NCBI GenBank assembly: GCA_013815785.1
Contig: JACDFO010000010.1
Coordinates: forward strand, 1-23,875
Length of the DNA: 23,875 nucleotides
Reading direction: 5' to 3'
DNA from: Candidatus Saccharimonadota bacterium
GTDB lineage: Bacteria; Patescibacteriota; Saccharimonadia; Saccharimonadales; JACDFO01
Shown here: positions 1 through 7,452 of the stretch, piece by piece
Layout: each line of letters begins with the position of its first letter
Numbering within the stretch: the first letter of the stretch is position 1
Made by a program: the position numbers and the translations under genes
Notes under the pieces: generated by a model
What the model saw: only the letters and a program-made list of their open reading frames with translations
Databases searched by the model: none
What the model was told of the DNA's origin: nothing

Positions 1-71
1 TTTGCTAGCAGACAGGCCGAACCCAATGCCCCGAAGCCCGAACCGATAATAATCGCAGATTTCCCAATCAT
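1..71 (-). CDS. Carotenoid desaturase (CrtI/CrtD family), N-terminus only
   Basis: Read on the minus strand from 71, the first 23 codons give a hydrophobic beta strand followed by GSGFGALGSA, the GxGxxG dinucleotide-binding motif that opens FAD-dependent amine-oxidase-fold carotenoid desaturases. The start codon overlaps the stop of the upstream cruF-like gene by four bases (ATGA at 71-68), so the two should be translationally coupled. The rest lies outside the window, so the substrate cannot be read from the protein. Next to cruF and a lycopene-elongase-like gene, a CrtD-type 3,4-desaturase is the likeliest identity. A CrtI-type phytoene desaturase or another FAD oxidoreductase is possible. 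Confidence 0.7.
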   Translation of the reverse strand, partial: MIGKSAIIIGSGFGALGSACLLA

Positions 72-805
72 GGAGTTATTGTACTGTTTTTGTAGAGAAC
101 ATAACGTGTTAAAAATACACTGATAAGCAAACCAAGCAGTGCAGGTACTATCTGTAATAGCCAGACATTAACGGAGGTCCAGAACCATAAAATTAAAAGG
201 CCTGAGTACGCTACAGGTAGCGTAGGTTTAGGAGTCCTACCCCACAGGTAGTGTAGTATGATGGCCCCGATGTAGCCTGTTAGTAACCAGCCCAAGAAGT
301 TAATAAGTGGCACCTGATAGTAAAAACCAGGCTTATCCCAGTACCAAAAACCAAGCCTTACAGCTGCAGGATCCAGTACGAGATCCAAGAGCATGGCATC
401 AAACGCGGTAGAAAAGTAAATTTTCCAGCGATTGGAATGCCTCATTCGGGCATACCAATATGTAAGTAACAATAGGGGTGGATAGGCAAAGGCCACCGTC
501 CACGGTGTTAGCCCAAAAACCTTATTGCCCAAAACATCGGTGTATGTAAAATCCCCATACGGAAAGCCAGTTTTAAGTGCCAGCGACTCGATAAAAAGTG
601 TGTATATGCCTAATGCTGCTAAAAGCAGTAAGCCTCGTCTTTTACCAAGACTTTTCACGGTTGCCCAATAACTAGGCACAGCGAACAGAACCACCGAAAT
701 ACTTGCTATCAAACCTAATTCAGGGGTAATTGGTTGTTTGGCTACAAAATAGGCCGCGAAAAATAAAATTACCTCCAAACCTATGACCATCTTTCGTAAC
801 TTCAT
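68..805 (-). CDS. cruF: CruF-like carotenoid hydratase (DUF422 membrane protein)
   Basis: A 245-residue integral membrane protein with about six or seven hydrophobic segments. It carries the family's hallmarks: an acidic residue and FPYGDF around 73-86, DP at 145-146, the aromatic stretch GFWYWDKPGFYY at 152-163, and N-x-x-GW at 169-173. In haloarchaea CruF adds water to the end groups of bisanhydrobacterioruberin. I chose ATG 805. The frame stays open to 934, but that would run through the start of the divergent prenyltransferase gene, and the hydrophobic core begins only after 805. An internal ATG at 790 is possible. It overlaps the next gene, a desaturase, by ATGA. The chemical role is inferred from family and neighbours. 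Confidence 0.8.
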   Translation of the reverse strand: MKLRKMVIGLEVILFFAAYFVAKQPITPELGLIASISVVLFAVPSYWATVKSLGKRRGLLLLAALGIYTLFIESLALKTGFPYGDFTYTDVLGNKVFGLTPWTVAFAYPPLLLLTYWYARMRHSNRWKIYFSTAFDAMLLDLVLDPAAVRLGFWYWDKPGFYYQVPLINFLGWLLTGYIGAIILHYLWGRTPKPTLPVAYSGLLILWFWTSVNVWLLQIVPALLGLLISVFLTRYVLYKNSTITP

Positions 806-822
806 TGCTACAATTATTTCAT

Positions 823-1659
823 ATGATAGCCCAGTACTTACGCATTTCGCGGCCGCGTTTTTGGTTATACCTGTTAGGTCCATTTTTGATAGGGGCGATA
901 GCAGCCGATACGGCAGACTTTTTTTGGCCGGCACTTGCTGTGTTTGCTTTTTACTTTACGTTTCCAGCAAACATGCTTCTATACGGCGTAAACGACATTT
1001 TCGACTATGAAACAGATCAGCACAACGAAAAAAAGAGAGGCTACGAAGCACTGGTAAAGCCCGCCGACCGCTGGCGAATAGCCAACGTCATAGTACTCTG
1101 GAACTTGCCGTTCTGTGTCGTATGGTTGGCGGATGAAATGCCGCAATCTGCCAAACTGGCGCTACTAGGTTTCTTATTCTTTGGCATTTTTTATTCCGCC
1201 AAACCTATTCGGGCTAAAACCAAGCCCATTTTTGATTCGCTATTTAATATCCTCTATATTTTCCCAGCTTTATTTTCTTACGGTTTACTGGAATACAAGT
1301 TCCCGCCGTGGCAAATCATCGCTGCCGGCGCCTTGTGGTGTGCAGCCATGCATGCCTACTCGGCCATACCGGATATCCGGGCTGACAAAAAAGCCAAGAT
1401 TAACACCGTGGCCACGTTCTTGCGCCCACTTGGCACATTAGTATTTTGCATGCTGTGCTTTGCCGGTGCAGCAATATTGACGTATCCATGGTTGAAAGTT
1501 TTCAGCATCGCTGCCGGCGGTCTATATGTGTTTATAATGCTCATTACATTCGTCCGGGCGGAACCTTCGCAGATCTTTGCATTCTACAAGCTGTTTCCTT
1601 TCGTCAATATCTTGGTGGGTACCGGTTTATTCTTCTACATTGCTTTAGTAGTAAAATAG
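823..1659 (+). CDS. lyeJ: UbiA-family prenyltransferase, probable lycopene elongase
   Basis: A 278-residue polytopic membrane protein of the UbiA superfamily. The first Asp-rich motif NDIFDYETD (57-65) has the N/D-x-x-D-x-x-x-D spacing that binds Mg-diphosphate. The second is D184-x-x-x-D188 in the segment AIPDIRADKKAKI. Alone the fold would fit ubiquinone, menaquinone or carotenoid prenyl transfer. Beside a cruF homologue and a desaturase, a lycopene elongase (LyeJ/CrtEb type, adding C5 units from DMAPP to make C50 carotenoids) is best supported. I chose ATG 823 because a TACAAT box lies at 809-814. A TTG at 805 would add six residues but touches the divergent cruF start. Only 17 bp separate the two divergent starts, so both mRNAs must have very short leaders. 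The symbol rests on context. Confidence 0.72.
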   Translation: MIAQYLRISRPRFWLYLLGPFLIGAIAADTADFFWPALAVFAFYFTFPANMLLYGVNDIFDYETDQHNEKKRGYEALVKPADRWRIANVIVLWNLPFCVVWLADEMPQSAKLALLGFLFFGIFYSAKPIRAKTKPIFDSLFNILYIFPALFSYGLLEYKFPPWQIIAAGALWCAAMHAYSAIPDIRADKKAKINTVATFLRPLGTLVFCMLCFAGAAILTYPWLKVFSIAAGGLYVFIMLITFVRAEPSQIFAFYKLFPFVNILVGTGLFFYIALVVK

Positions 1660-1660
1660 C

Positions 1661-1689
1661 TTGTAAAATAAGCATAAGTGTGGTATACT
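1661..1689 (+). promoter_or_regulatory. Sigma-70-type promoter for a leaderless gene
   Basis: TTGTAA at 1661-1666, a 17-bp spacer and TATACT at 1684-1689, with TG one base before the -10 box (TGGTATACT, an extended -10). The ATG of the next gene begins 6 nt after the box, where transcription is expected to start, so the mRNA would be leaderless. Confidence 0.75.
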
Positions 1690-1695
1690 ACTGGT

Positions 1696-2052
1696 ATGGA
1701 TCGGCAATCATCATTATTCGAACAAGAACCCCTAGAGCTGATTCAGGCTGTTGATATTGATGCGGTTGCCAAACACATTTCAGATAATGCACGACCCGTT
1801 GCATACGAAGACCGTACCAGCGAATCAGCTGCAGACCAGGGCTGGGGTCCGCAACATGTCCCTGAAATACCGGCGGCACGTTTACCCCGCAAGCCACGTC
1901 CTTATACAACCGGTCCAATTCGTGGTGAAAGTGAAGGCGAGATTAGTCCGGCTGGCCGTGAAACAAACTGGCAGCTTAATTCTGCAACTAAGAGCATCGG
2001 CAGACTTGGAGTAGCGGCTGCGAGAAAAGCCCTGGAAAATCCAGAGGGTTAA
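1696..2052 (+). CDS. Hypothetical protein, 118 aa
   Basis: I do not recognise a family. The product is soluble-looking, with no signal peptide or membrane segment. It has an acidic N-terminal third, a Pro/Arg-rich middle (AARLPRKPRP) and a short C-terminal amphipathic stretch ending in GVAAARKAL. ATG 1696 was preferred over an in-frame ATG at 1678 because 1678 lies upstream of the -10 box and the promoter fits a start exactly at 1696. The following gene begins two bases after its stop, so the two are cotranscribed. I infer no function. Confidence 0.65.
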   Translation: MDRQSSLFEQEPLELIQAVDIDAVAKHISDNARPVAYEDRTSESAADQGWGPQHVPEIPAARLPRKPRPYTTGPIRGESEGEISPAGRETNWQLNSATKSIGRLGVAAARKALENPEG

Positions 2053-2054
2053 CC

Positions 2055-2807
2055 ATGGGCAGTGAAGCCACACAAGAACAAGATCATAGAGAACCGAATG
2101 TTGCGTTCGGACGTTTTGTAAAACCAGAAATGTACGATGTTTTTGGCGACTATAACCTAGGTGAAGTTACCGAAGCAGAAAAGGATTGGCTCACACCTGA
2201 ACAGATTGGAGAGATTATATTTGCACCACCAAAAACTGCTCGTTTTACAGTTGATAGTATCGCTCTAAATACCTACGAACACGGCTTGCTAGCCCGTTTT
2301 CCTCACAGAATTATCGAGACGGCAGAACAGCGGACTATCAAAGACAATGACCTCGATGATGAGCTTATTGCCACCAGCAAACGTGCTCAGATTCATGCGT
2401 TAGAATCAAAACATGAGTCTATGAACGTCCATAAAGCAAAGCTGTTAGAACAGCGTGGGTTAATAAAGGAACTGACTAAGGAAGCTCGGACACCAGGGTT
2501 TGCCCATAAATCACCACAGCGAATGAAAGAACTTACCAGTGCGGCTTGGATAGAGTTCAAGGCCATGCTAGATGTAGTGCATTTGCAGCGTGATTGGAAT
2601 GACGATCAGAGAAACCGTGCCGAGGCTACACTTATCCATTATTTGACCCAAGGCTCACAAAGAGAACGTGTGGGACACTGGTGGGCCATGATTGACCTAG
2701 CAGATAATTATTTAGGGGCCAGACTACACATTTTTAAAGGCCGGATTTCAAAAACAGACACGCTTTTGAGGGCAAAACAGACAGAATATGATCAAAGATT
2801 TGCCTAA
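2055..2807 (+). CDS. Hypothetical protein, 250 aa, helical and charged
   Basis: Unrecognised. The N-terminal 80 residues look globular (for example YDVFGDYNLGEV and a WLTPEQIGEIIF segment). From about residue 95 the sequence is strongly charged and probably mostly alpha-helical, with Trp-rich patches (HWWAMIDLADNY). No signal peptide or membrane segment is present. A ribosome-binding site AGAGGG at 2043-2048 sits 6 nt before the ATG, inside the end of the previous gene. The 3' end overlaps the dihydrouridine synthase gene by 20 bp, so all three genes form one transcription unit. The pair 1696/2055 may be lineage-specific. Confidence 0.65.
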   Translation: MGSEATQEQDHREPNVAFGRFVKPEMYDVFGDYNLGEVTEAEKDWLTPEQIGEIIFAPPKTARFTVDSIALNTYEHGLLARFPHRIIETAEQRTIKDNDLDDELIATSKRAQIHALESKHESMNVHKAKLLEQRGLIKELTKEARTPGFAHKSPQRMKELTSAAWIEFKAMLDVVHLQRDWNDDQRNRAEATLIHYLTQGSQRERVGHWWAMIDLADNYLGARLHIFKGRISKTDTLLRAKQTEYDQRFA

Positions 2808-3738
2808 ACTGCCCAACCCATTTTTTGTATTGGCGCCGATGGATGATGTGACTGACACGGTGTTTCGTCAGTTGATTGCGGAGCTTGCGCCACCGGATTT
2901 GTTTTTTACAGAATTCGTGAACGTCGATGCGTTGCAAAGCGCGGGCAGGGAGGCCGCCATGAAACGTCTGCGCTTCACGGCAGCCGAAAAACCGTTGATT
3001 GCCCAGATATGGGGCAAGACACCAGAGAATTTTTATAAGACGGCTCAGGAATTGGCTAAAATGGGCTTTGCAGGAGTAGACATAAACTTTGGCTGTCCCG
3101 ATAAAAATGTGGTTCGCAACGGGGCCTGCTCAGCTTTTATCTTGCCAGCCAACAGGGGAGTGGCGGTCGATATAATTGAGGCCACGCGCAAAGGGGCGCC
3201 TTCCCTGCCCTTGAGCGTCAAAACACGGCTGGGGTTTAATGAAATTGATTTTAGTTGGCACGAATTAATACTTCAACAAAAACTTAACATGTTAAGTATT
3301 CATGGCAGAACTAAGAAACAAATGAGTAACGTCCCGGCACAATGGGAACACATCGGCGAAATCAGAAAACTACGAGACAAACTATCCCCTTCTACTCTTA
3401 TAGTTGGTAATGGCGACGTCTTAACACGCGAACAAGGCATGAGCTTGGCTAAAACTCACAACTTAGACGGCATCATGATTGGCCGTGGTATTTTTCAGGA
3501 CCCGTTTATTTTTGCCAAAGAAACTCCGTGGCCAAATTATACGCGCGAACAACGAATCGCATTATACAAAAGACATGTCGAATTGTTTGCGGCAACGTGG
3601 CAAAACAATGAGCGCAAAATTCATACGCTCAATAAGTTTTGCAAAGTTTATATCCAAACTTTTGATAGTGCCAAAGAGTTACGCGAGAAGCTGATGGCTG
3701 GCAATTCAACAGATGAGTTATTGCATATCCTGAATTAG
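2788..3738 (+). CDS. dus: tRNA-dihydrouridine synthase
   Basis: A 316-residue FMN enzyme that reduces uridine to dihydrouridine in tRNA D-loops. It has the TIM-barrel signatures of the family: N-terminal LAPMDDVTD (15-23), the catalytic-loop motif NFGCPDKNVVRNGA (100-113, Cys103 the likely general acid), VKTRLG near 147, IHGRTK near 174, GNGDV near 210 and IGRGIFQDP near 234. The length is normal for Dus. The start overlaps the upstream unknown gene by 20 bp, with no better downstream ATG before the first barrel strand. Which uridine it modifies cannot be told from this sequence. Confidence 0.93.
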   Translation: MIKDLPKLPNPFFVLAPMDDVTDTVFRQLIAELAPPDLFFTEFVNVDALQSAGREAAMKRLRFTAAEKPLIAQIWGKTPENFYKTAQELAKMGFAGVDINFGCPDKNVVRNGACSAFILPANRGVAVDIIEATRKGAPSLPLSVKTRLGFNEIDFSWHELILQQKLNMLSIHGRTKKQMSNVPAQWEHIGEIRKLRDKLSPSTLIVGNGDVLTREQGMSLAKTHNLDGIMIGRGIFQDPFIFAKETPWPNYTREQRIALYKRHVELFAATWQNNERKIHTLNKFCKVYIQTFDSAKELREKLMAGNSTDELLHILN

Positions 3739-3795
3739 GCATTAAGCATAAGCGATAGTTCATAATATAAATTACAACATGAACTTTCATTTTAA

Positions 3796-3837
3796 GTGAG
3801 ATTTCTTACAGCCTCCTGTAGCCAGCAGCGTTAGTAT
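3796..3837 (+). promoter_or_regulatory. Shared-motif promoter upstream of the surface-protein locus
   Basis: GTGAGATTT (3796-3804), 3 nt, ACAGCC (3808-3813) at the -35 position, an 18-bp spacer and TAGTAT (3832-3837). The same 9-3-6-18-6 layout occurs at 17417-17458 and 20431-20472 on the minus strand. The start codon of the first surface gene is 47 bp downstream. The -35 is not a TTGACA consensus, so an activator or alternative sigma factor is plausible. Confidence 0.55.
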
Positions 3838-3883
3838 AGCCTAGTAAAACTTAACTAGATTAAGTTACACAGAGGAGGGTTAT

Positions 3884-4402
3884 ATGGTAGGGAATAAAAT
3901 GTATCAACGAGTAGCAACCATAGTCGGCAATAGCCGTATTGTGAAGCTCAAACCCACTCTACCAATTGCAGTCCTCTCTGTACTCTTTGCTGCCGGTGCC
4001 GTCGCGTTAGCAATTCCTAATTCTGAACCGACGTTAAATCAAGACAACCAAGAATCATCTGAACAAACTGGCAATAGCCAAACTCAGCCTGCTAACGGCG
4101 AGTTGCTGCCACTGAACACCACAGAAGACTCAAAATCCGAAACTAAGGTTGAATCTAAGACCAACATAACTACCAATGGTCAGTCGTCAGTAAATCTGGA
4201 AGTAAATGGCCAGTCTGTACCAATACCAGAAAACGGCTCACACACGCAGACAATTACTAATAATGGTAATCAGACCAAAGTGGAAGTACACGTTGAAGGC
4301 AATTCTGAATCATCAAGTGATAGTAACGAAGACACTAATATACGTATTCGTTCAGACACTGACAGTGACGTAAATATTCGAAGTAGTACAAGGTCGCCGT
4401 AA
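3884..4402 (+). CDS. Membrane-anchored Ser/Asn/Thr-rich extracellular protein
   Basis: A 172-residue protein with a short basic N-terminus, one hydrophobic segment at about 28-45 (IAVLSVLFAAGAVALAIP) and a long low-complexity polar tail rich in Asn, Ser, Thr, Glu and Asp. There is no convincing signal-peptidase site after the hydrophobic segment, so I read it as a signal anchor with the tail outside. It is not a clear member of the repeat family that follows, but its Asn/Thr/Asp-rich composition and tail (DTDSDVNIRSS) resemble it. The ribosome-binding site AGGAGG at 3873-3878 supports the start. It is the first gene of the surface locus and lies directly behind the shared-motif promoter. Confidence 0.7.
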   Translation: MVGNKMYQRVATIVGNSRIVKLKPTLPIAVLSVLFAAGAVALAIPNSEPTLNQDNQESSEQTGNSQTQPANGELLPLNTTEDSKSETKVESKTNITTNGQSSVNLEVNGQSVPIPENGSHTQTITNNGNQTKVEVHVEGNSESSSDSNEDTNIRIRSDTDSDVNIRSSTRSP

Positions 4403-4432
4403 GCCTGTTGCCGTGCTTGGTCGCACGACTAT

Positions 4433-4480
4433 ATCAGATTTTGGTACGCCCAAGTCTGATGCAGTCGGGCGAGCACCCGA
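4433..4480 (+). other. Two inverted repeats before the first repeat-protein gene
   Basis: ATCAGA (4433-4438) pairs with TCTGAT (4455-4460), with TTGG/CCAA inside. A second stem, TCGGG (4465-4469) with CCCGA (4476-4480), follows. No T-run is present, so these look more like 5' leader or processing structures than a rho-independent terminator. Confidence 0.4.
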
Positions 4481-4513
4481 GGGATTTATAATTTAAACAA
4501 GGAAGGAGTAACT

Positions 4514-5092
4514 ATGAAAAAGTTACTACGAATTTTAGCAGTCGCAGCATTGGGTATTGGCCTGAGTACTGGTCTAGCTGCAGCACAAACCAGTGTCGAT
4601 AACGGCAATGGTACAAACTCAAATAACGAAATCACTTTCGAGAACGATTACGATCTCGAAGTCGATAACGACAACGATGTCGATGTAGACGTCGAGAACG
4701 ATCAGGATGCAGATTCTGGCGACGCAGAAGCAAACCGCAACACCACTGTTGGTGATGTAGGCACAGGCGACGCAGAAAACGACGCAACTGTTGATGTTAG
4801 CCTAGAAGCTAGCAACTCAAACGGTAGCGGCTGGTCAATGGACTGGTCTAGCGATAGTGATGCTGAAATCCACAACGGAAACGGCACTAACTCAGACAAC
4901 ACTATTACTCACAGTAATAACGTTAATATAGATGTAGACAACAGCAACGATGTTGATGTAGACATCGAGAACGATCAGAATGCAGATTCTGGTGATTCTG
5001 AAGCAAACGCTAACACTACTGTTGGTGATGTTACGACTGGAGGAGCATCAAACTCATTCAGCTCTAGCACTTCAATCAACCTTAGCAACTAA
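4514..5092 (+). CDS. Secreted Asp/Asn-rich repeat protein, two repeats
   Basis: A 192-residue protein. The signal peptide is clear: MKKLLRILAV, a hydrophobic core and AAA-Q at 22-25. The mature part is two copies of a unit of about 60 residues that starts NGNGTNS (30 and 121; period 91), passes through an alternating DVDVDxENDQ block (about 55-64 and 146-155) and ends NTTVGDVxTG (about 76-85 and 167-176). The alternating small/Asn/Asp pattern predicts stacked short beta strands, as in beta-solenoids or curli-like fibres. The Asp runs could bind calcium, but this is a guess. There is no anchor, so it should be released or assemble onto the neighbouring repeat proteins. The ribosome-binding site GGAAGGAG is at 4501-4508. 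Confidence 0.75.
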   Translation: MKKLLRILAVAALGIGLSTGLAAAQTSVDNGNGTNSNNEITFENDYDLEVDNDNDVDVDVENDQDADSGDAEANRNTTVGDVGTGDAENDATVDVSLEASNSNGSGWSMDWSSDSDAEIHNGNGTNSDNTITHSNNVNIDVDNSNDVDVDIENDQNADSGDSEANANTTVGDVTTGGASNSFSSSTSINLSN

Positions 5093-5166
5093 TACAAGTA
5101 GCTGAGTCTCGAGGTTTCGGATTGGCGTGAGATTATTCGGTAACGGATATTCAGTAGTCAATGCGA

Positions 5167-5206
5167 GTACGGAAGAGGGTTGCTCCCCCGGTAACCCTCT
5201 CCGTAC
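5167..5206 (+). other. Strong intercistronic hairpin
   Basis: Positions 5167-5181 pair with 5193-5206: a 14-bp stem with one bulged A and an 11-nt loop. It ends 18 bp before the start of the large repeat-protein gene. The downstream sequence is A/T-rich but lacks a continuous T-run, so it could be an attenuator, an mRNA-end stabiliser for the preceding gene, or an imperfect terminator. Confidence 0.6.
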
Positions 5207-5224
5207 ATCAATACTATTTATTAA

Positions 5225-7375
5225 ATGAACGGACTTGCAGGCATGAAAAAACTACCTACGACAATTAAAAAGAGCTTTATAGCATTCATGACGGTAGTCC
5301 AAGTCTTTGGATATTCGGCTACAACATTTTCAGGTATCGCTCTAGCTGATGACACTGCCGCTCCAACCTCTGAAGCAGTTGTTTTATCCGCTACATGTCC
5401 ACCAGCCAATGGCACGGTCGCGCCAACGGGCGCTGGTTCCCATACTTTTATATATGACGAAATAAACTGCACCTGGGAGAACACGTATTATTCTTGGAAC
5501 CCGGTAACGAAACAATATACCGCAAAATATTCACAGGCTCCAGTGTATAATCCGGACACGAACGCCTATGAGCATACTATATGGGAATATATTTCTTCTG
5601 ATGGTCAGTATCAACCTCGCGTTTTATCAACGCCAGCCACGGTTGCCCAGCAAGTAGCAGCTGGTGACCCACCTCCAGCTACTCAGCAGACAGATGCTAC
5701 CGGGCAAACTACTGGCAATGGAACACTTGCACAGTCAAACGGCACATCTACCGTCGACAATGGTAACGGTACGGACTCTAACAATACAGTTTTGAATAAC
5801 AACAATACGATTATCAATGCCGATTTATCTAACTACGCATCCGTACTGACCTCTCTCGACTCCAACGCTACTAGCGGCAACGCTTATGCATTACAGAATA
5901 CAACAGTCGGTAATGTCGGAACTGGTGACGCTGCCGCTGTTGCCAATATTTTAAACATGATCCAGTCCTCATGGAATCCTGCGAATGGTGACCTCAATCT
6001 TTTCAGTGCGGATCTTTACAATAACTATTTTGGGGATTTGCTTTTTGATCCGTCTATTGCGTTGGGTAATGGTACGGACAGTACCAACAACATCGCTAAT
6101 AACGGAACTCAGAGTTTGACGCTCAACGTTGAAGAAAACGCCAGCATACAAAACGATATCAATTTGAGTGCACAAAGCGGCGATGCAAACGCTAACGAAA
6201 ATACTACTGTTGGAAATGTTTCAACAGGCGATGCTTACGTCGTAGCTAATCTAATCAATATGATTAACTCCATGATTACTACTGGAGAATCGTTTATAGG
6301 AAACATAAACCTATACGGCGATCTTAACGGTGACATATTGCTTCCAAGTAGCATACTGGAAATACTGCTCGGCAATGGAACCGGGTCAACTAATACAATC
6401 GGTAGTAATCAGAATACCGACATAGATGCTGACATAAATACCAATAGCAGCATAACCAACAACACAGACCTGACTGCCAGTAGTGGTAATGCAGAAGCCA
6501 ATGCTAATACGACGGTAGGAGATGTTGGAACGGGCGATGCTAGCACTAACGTCAATGAACAAAATATAATCGGTCAAAATATACAGGGAACTAAAGGTTT
6601 GCTAGTGTTTGTAAACGTGCTTGGTACTTGGGTCGGTATGCTTTTCAACGCTCCAGGAACCTCAAGCATAGTTGGCGGAAACGGTACTGACTCCACTAAT
6701 AGTATCGCCAACAACACTACTACGAACGCTGATATCAACGTCGATCGAAATTATGAGATTGTCAACAACCTAAACCTAGATGCAGCCTCCGGAAATGCGA
6801 CCGCTAATGCCAATACTGATGTAGGCAATGTTTCGACTGGTAATGCATCGAGTAGTGCTAATATTCTGAATCTGATAGATAGCAATGTGAACTTCACCGA
6901 CTGGTTTGGAGTACTGTTCATAAATGTCTTTGGTAACTGGCAAGGCAGCTTCGGTGTGAATACTGCAGCTGGTGGCAGTCCGGCATCAACACCAACTGGC
7001 GGAAGAGGCGCAGGCGAGCAGCAACCAACAACTACTTCGTCTGAAGGTGGCGGTGGAACAAATTTAGCGGCCGCTGGCCGAACGTTTGCTCGTCAGTTTT
7101 CAACATTCGTATCAGGTGGGAATGATAACGATTCAAGTAGTTCAACAGAAGTTGCAGCAGCAACTACAACCGATGATAGCGGCGCAGAAACGTCCAGTAC
7201 CAATACTGGGGCCGCATCCGATAATCAGAATCCCATCAGTCCGGTAGTAAGCAATGTACAGGCGGGACAAAGCCGCAACAGATGGGTCATGCCGGCCTTG
7301 TACATTGTATCGCTTAGTGCAGCTGCCGCTGTGCTAGGCGGTCCAAGATTGCTGGGATTATTCCGAAAACACTAA
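5225..7375 (+). CDS. Large secreted, membrane-anchored repeat protein (716 aa)
   Basis: The N-terminus has a basic stretch and a hydrophobic segment (about 17-40), consistent with a signal peptide. Residues 50-160 form a Cys-containing, Tyr-rich non-repeat domain. Four repeats begin with NGT at 181, 282, 384 and 486, a period of 101-102 residues. Each has a polar beta-rich core ending NTTVGNVxTGDA or a close variant, then a hydrophobic-aromatic half of about 35 residues. A Gly/Ser/Thr-rich stalk (about 580-680) leads to a C-terminal membrane helix (about 689-708) with a basic tail (RLLGLFRKH). It probably spans the envelope and serves as a scaffold. ATG 5225 or ATG 5243 could be the start. 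TACTAT at 5212-5217 favours a nearly leaderless 5225, while MKK at 5243 is a more usual signal-peptide start. The function is not known. Confidence 0.78.
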   Translation: MNGLAGMKKLPTTIKKSFIAFMTVVQVFGYSATTFSGIALADDTAAPTSEAVVLSATCPPANGTVAPTGAGSHTFIYDEINCTWENTYYSWNPVTKQYTAKYSQAPVYNPDTNAYEHTIWEYISSDGQYQPRVLSTPATVAQQVAAGDPPPATQQTDATGQTTGNGTLAQSNGTSTVDNGNGTDSNNTVLNNNNTIINADLSNYASVLTSLDSNATSGNAYALQNTTVGNVGTGDAAAVANILNMIQSSWNPANGDLNLFSADLYNNYFGDLLFDPSIALGNGTDSTNNIANNGTQSLTLNVEENASIQNDINLSAQSGDANANENTTVGNVSTGDAYVVANLINMINSMITTGESFIGNINLYGDLNGDILLPSSILEILLGNGTGSTNTIGSNQNTDIDADINTNSSITNNTDLTASSGNAEANANTTVGDVGTGDASTNVNEQNIIGQNIQGTKGLLVFVNVLGTWVGMLFNAPGTSSIVGGNGTDSTNSIANNTTTNADINVDRNYEIVNNLNLDAASGNATANANTDVGNVSTGNASSSANILNLIDSNVNFTDWFGVLFINVFGNWQGSFGVNTAAGGSPASTPTGGRGAGEQQPTTTSSEGGGGTNLAAAGRTFARQFSTFVSGGNDNDSSSSTEVAAATTTDDSGAETSSTNTGAASDNQNPISPVVSNVQAGQSRNRWVMPALYIVSLSAAAAVLGGPRLLGLFRKH
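5759..6964 (+). repeat. Four-unit protein-coding tandem repeat, about 306 bp each
   Basis: Codons 179-580 of the large surface protein form four consecutive units whose NGT landmarks are 101, 102 and 102 residues apart. Conservation is high at the protein level in the first 65 residues of each unit and low in the rest. The DNA has diverged, so the array is old rather than a recent slippage product. Confidence 0.75.
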
Positions 7376-7452
7376 ATCTAAACATACAGAACCACTAACA
7401 CTCAAACAAATTGTTCACATAATTATTACTATTAATCAGGAAGGATAAAACG

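Noticed and set aside
806..934. Longer cruF-like frame on the minus strand beginning at 934
   Set aside because: The extra 43 codons overlap the start of the divergent prenyltransferase gene and add a polar extension outside the membrane core; ATG 805 is the better start.
4481..4513. Terminator after the first surface gene
   Set aside because: The hairpins upstream are not followed by a T-run, and the next gene has a normal ribosome-binding site without a clear promoter, so read-through seems more likely.
5759..6964. Possible CRISPR array or non-coding satellite because of the regular period
   Set aside because: The period of about 306 bp lies in one open frame with protein-level conservation and diverged DNA; there are no short identical repeats with unique spacers.
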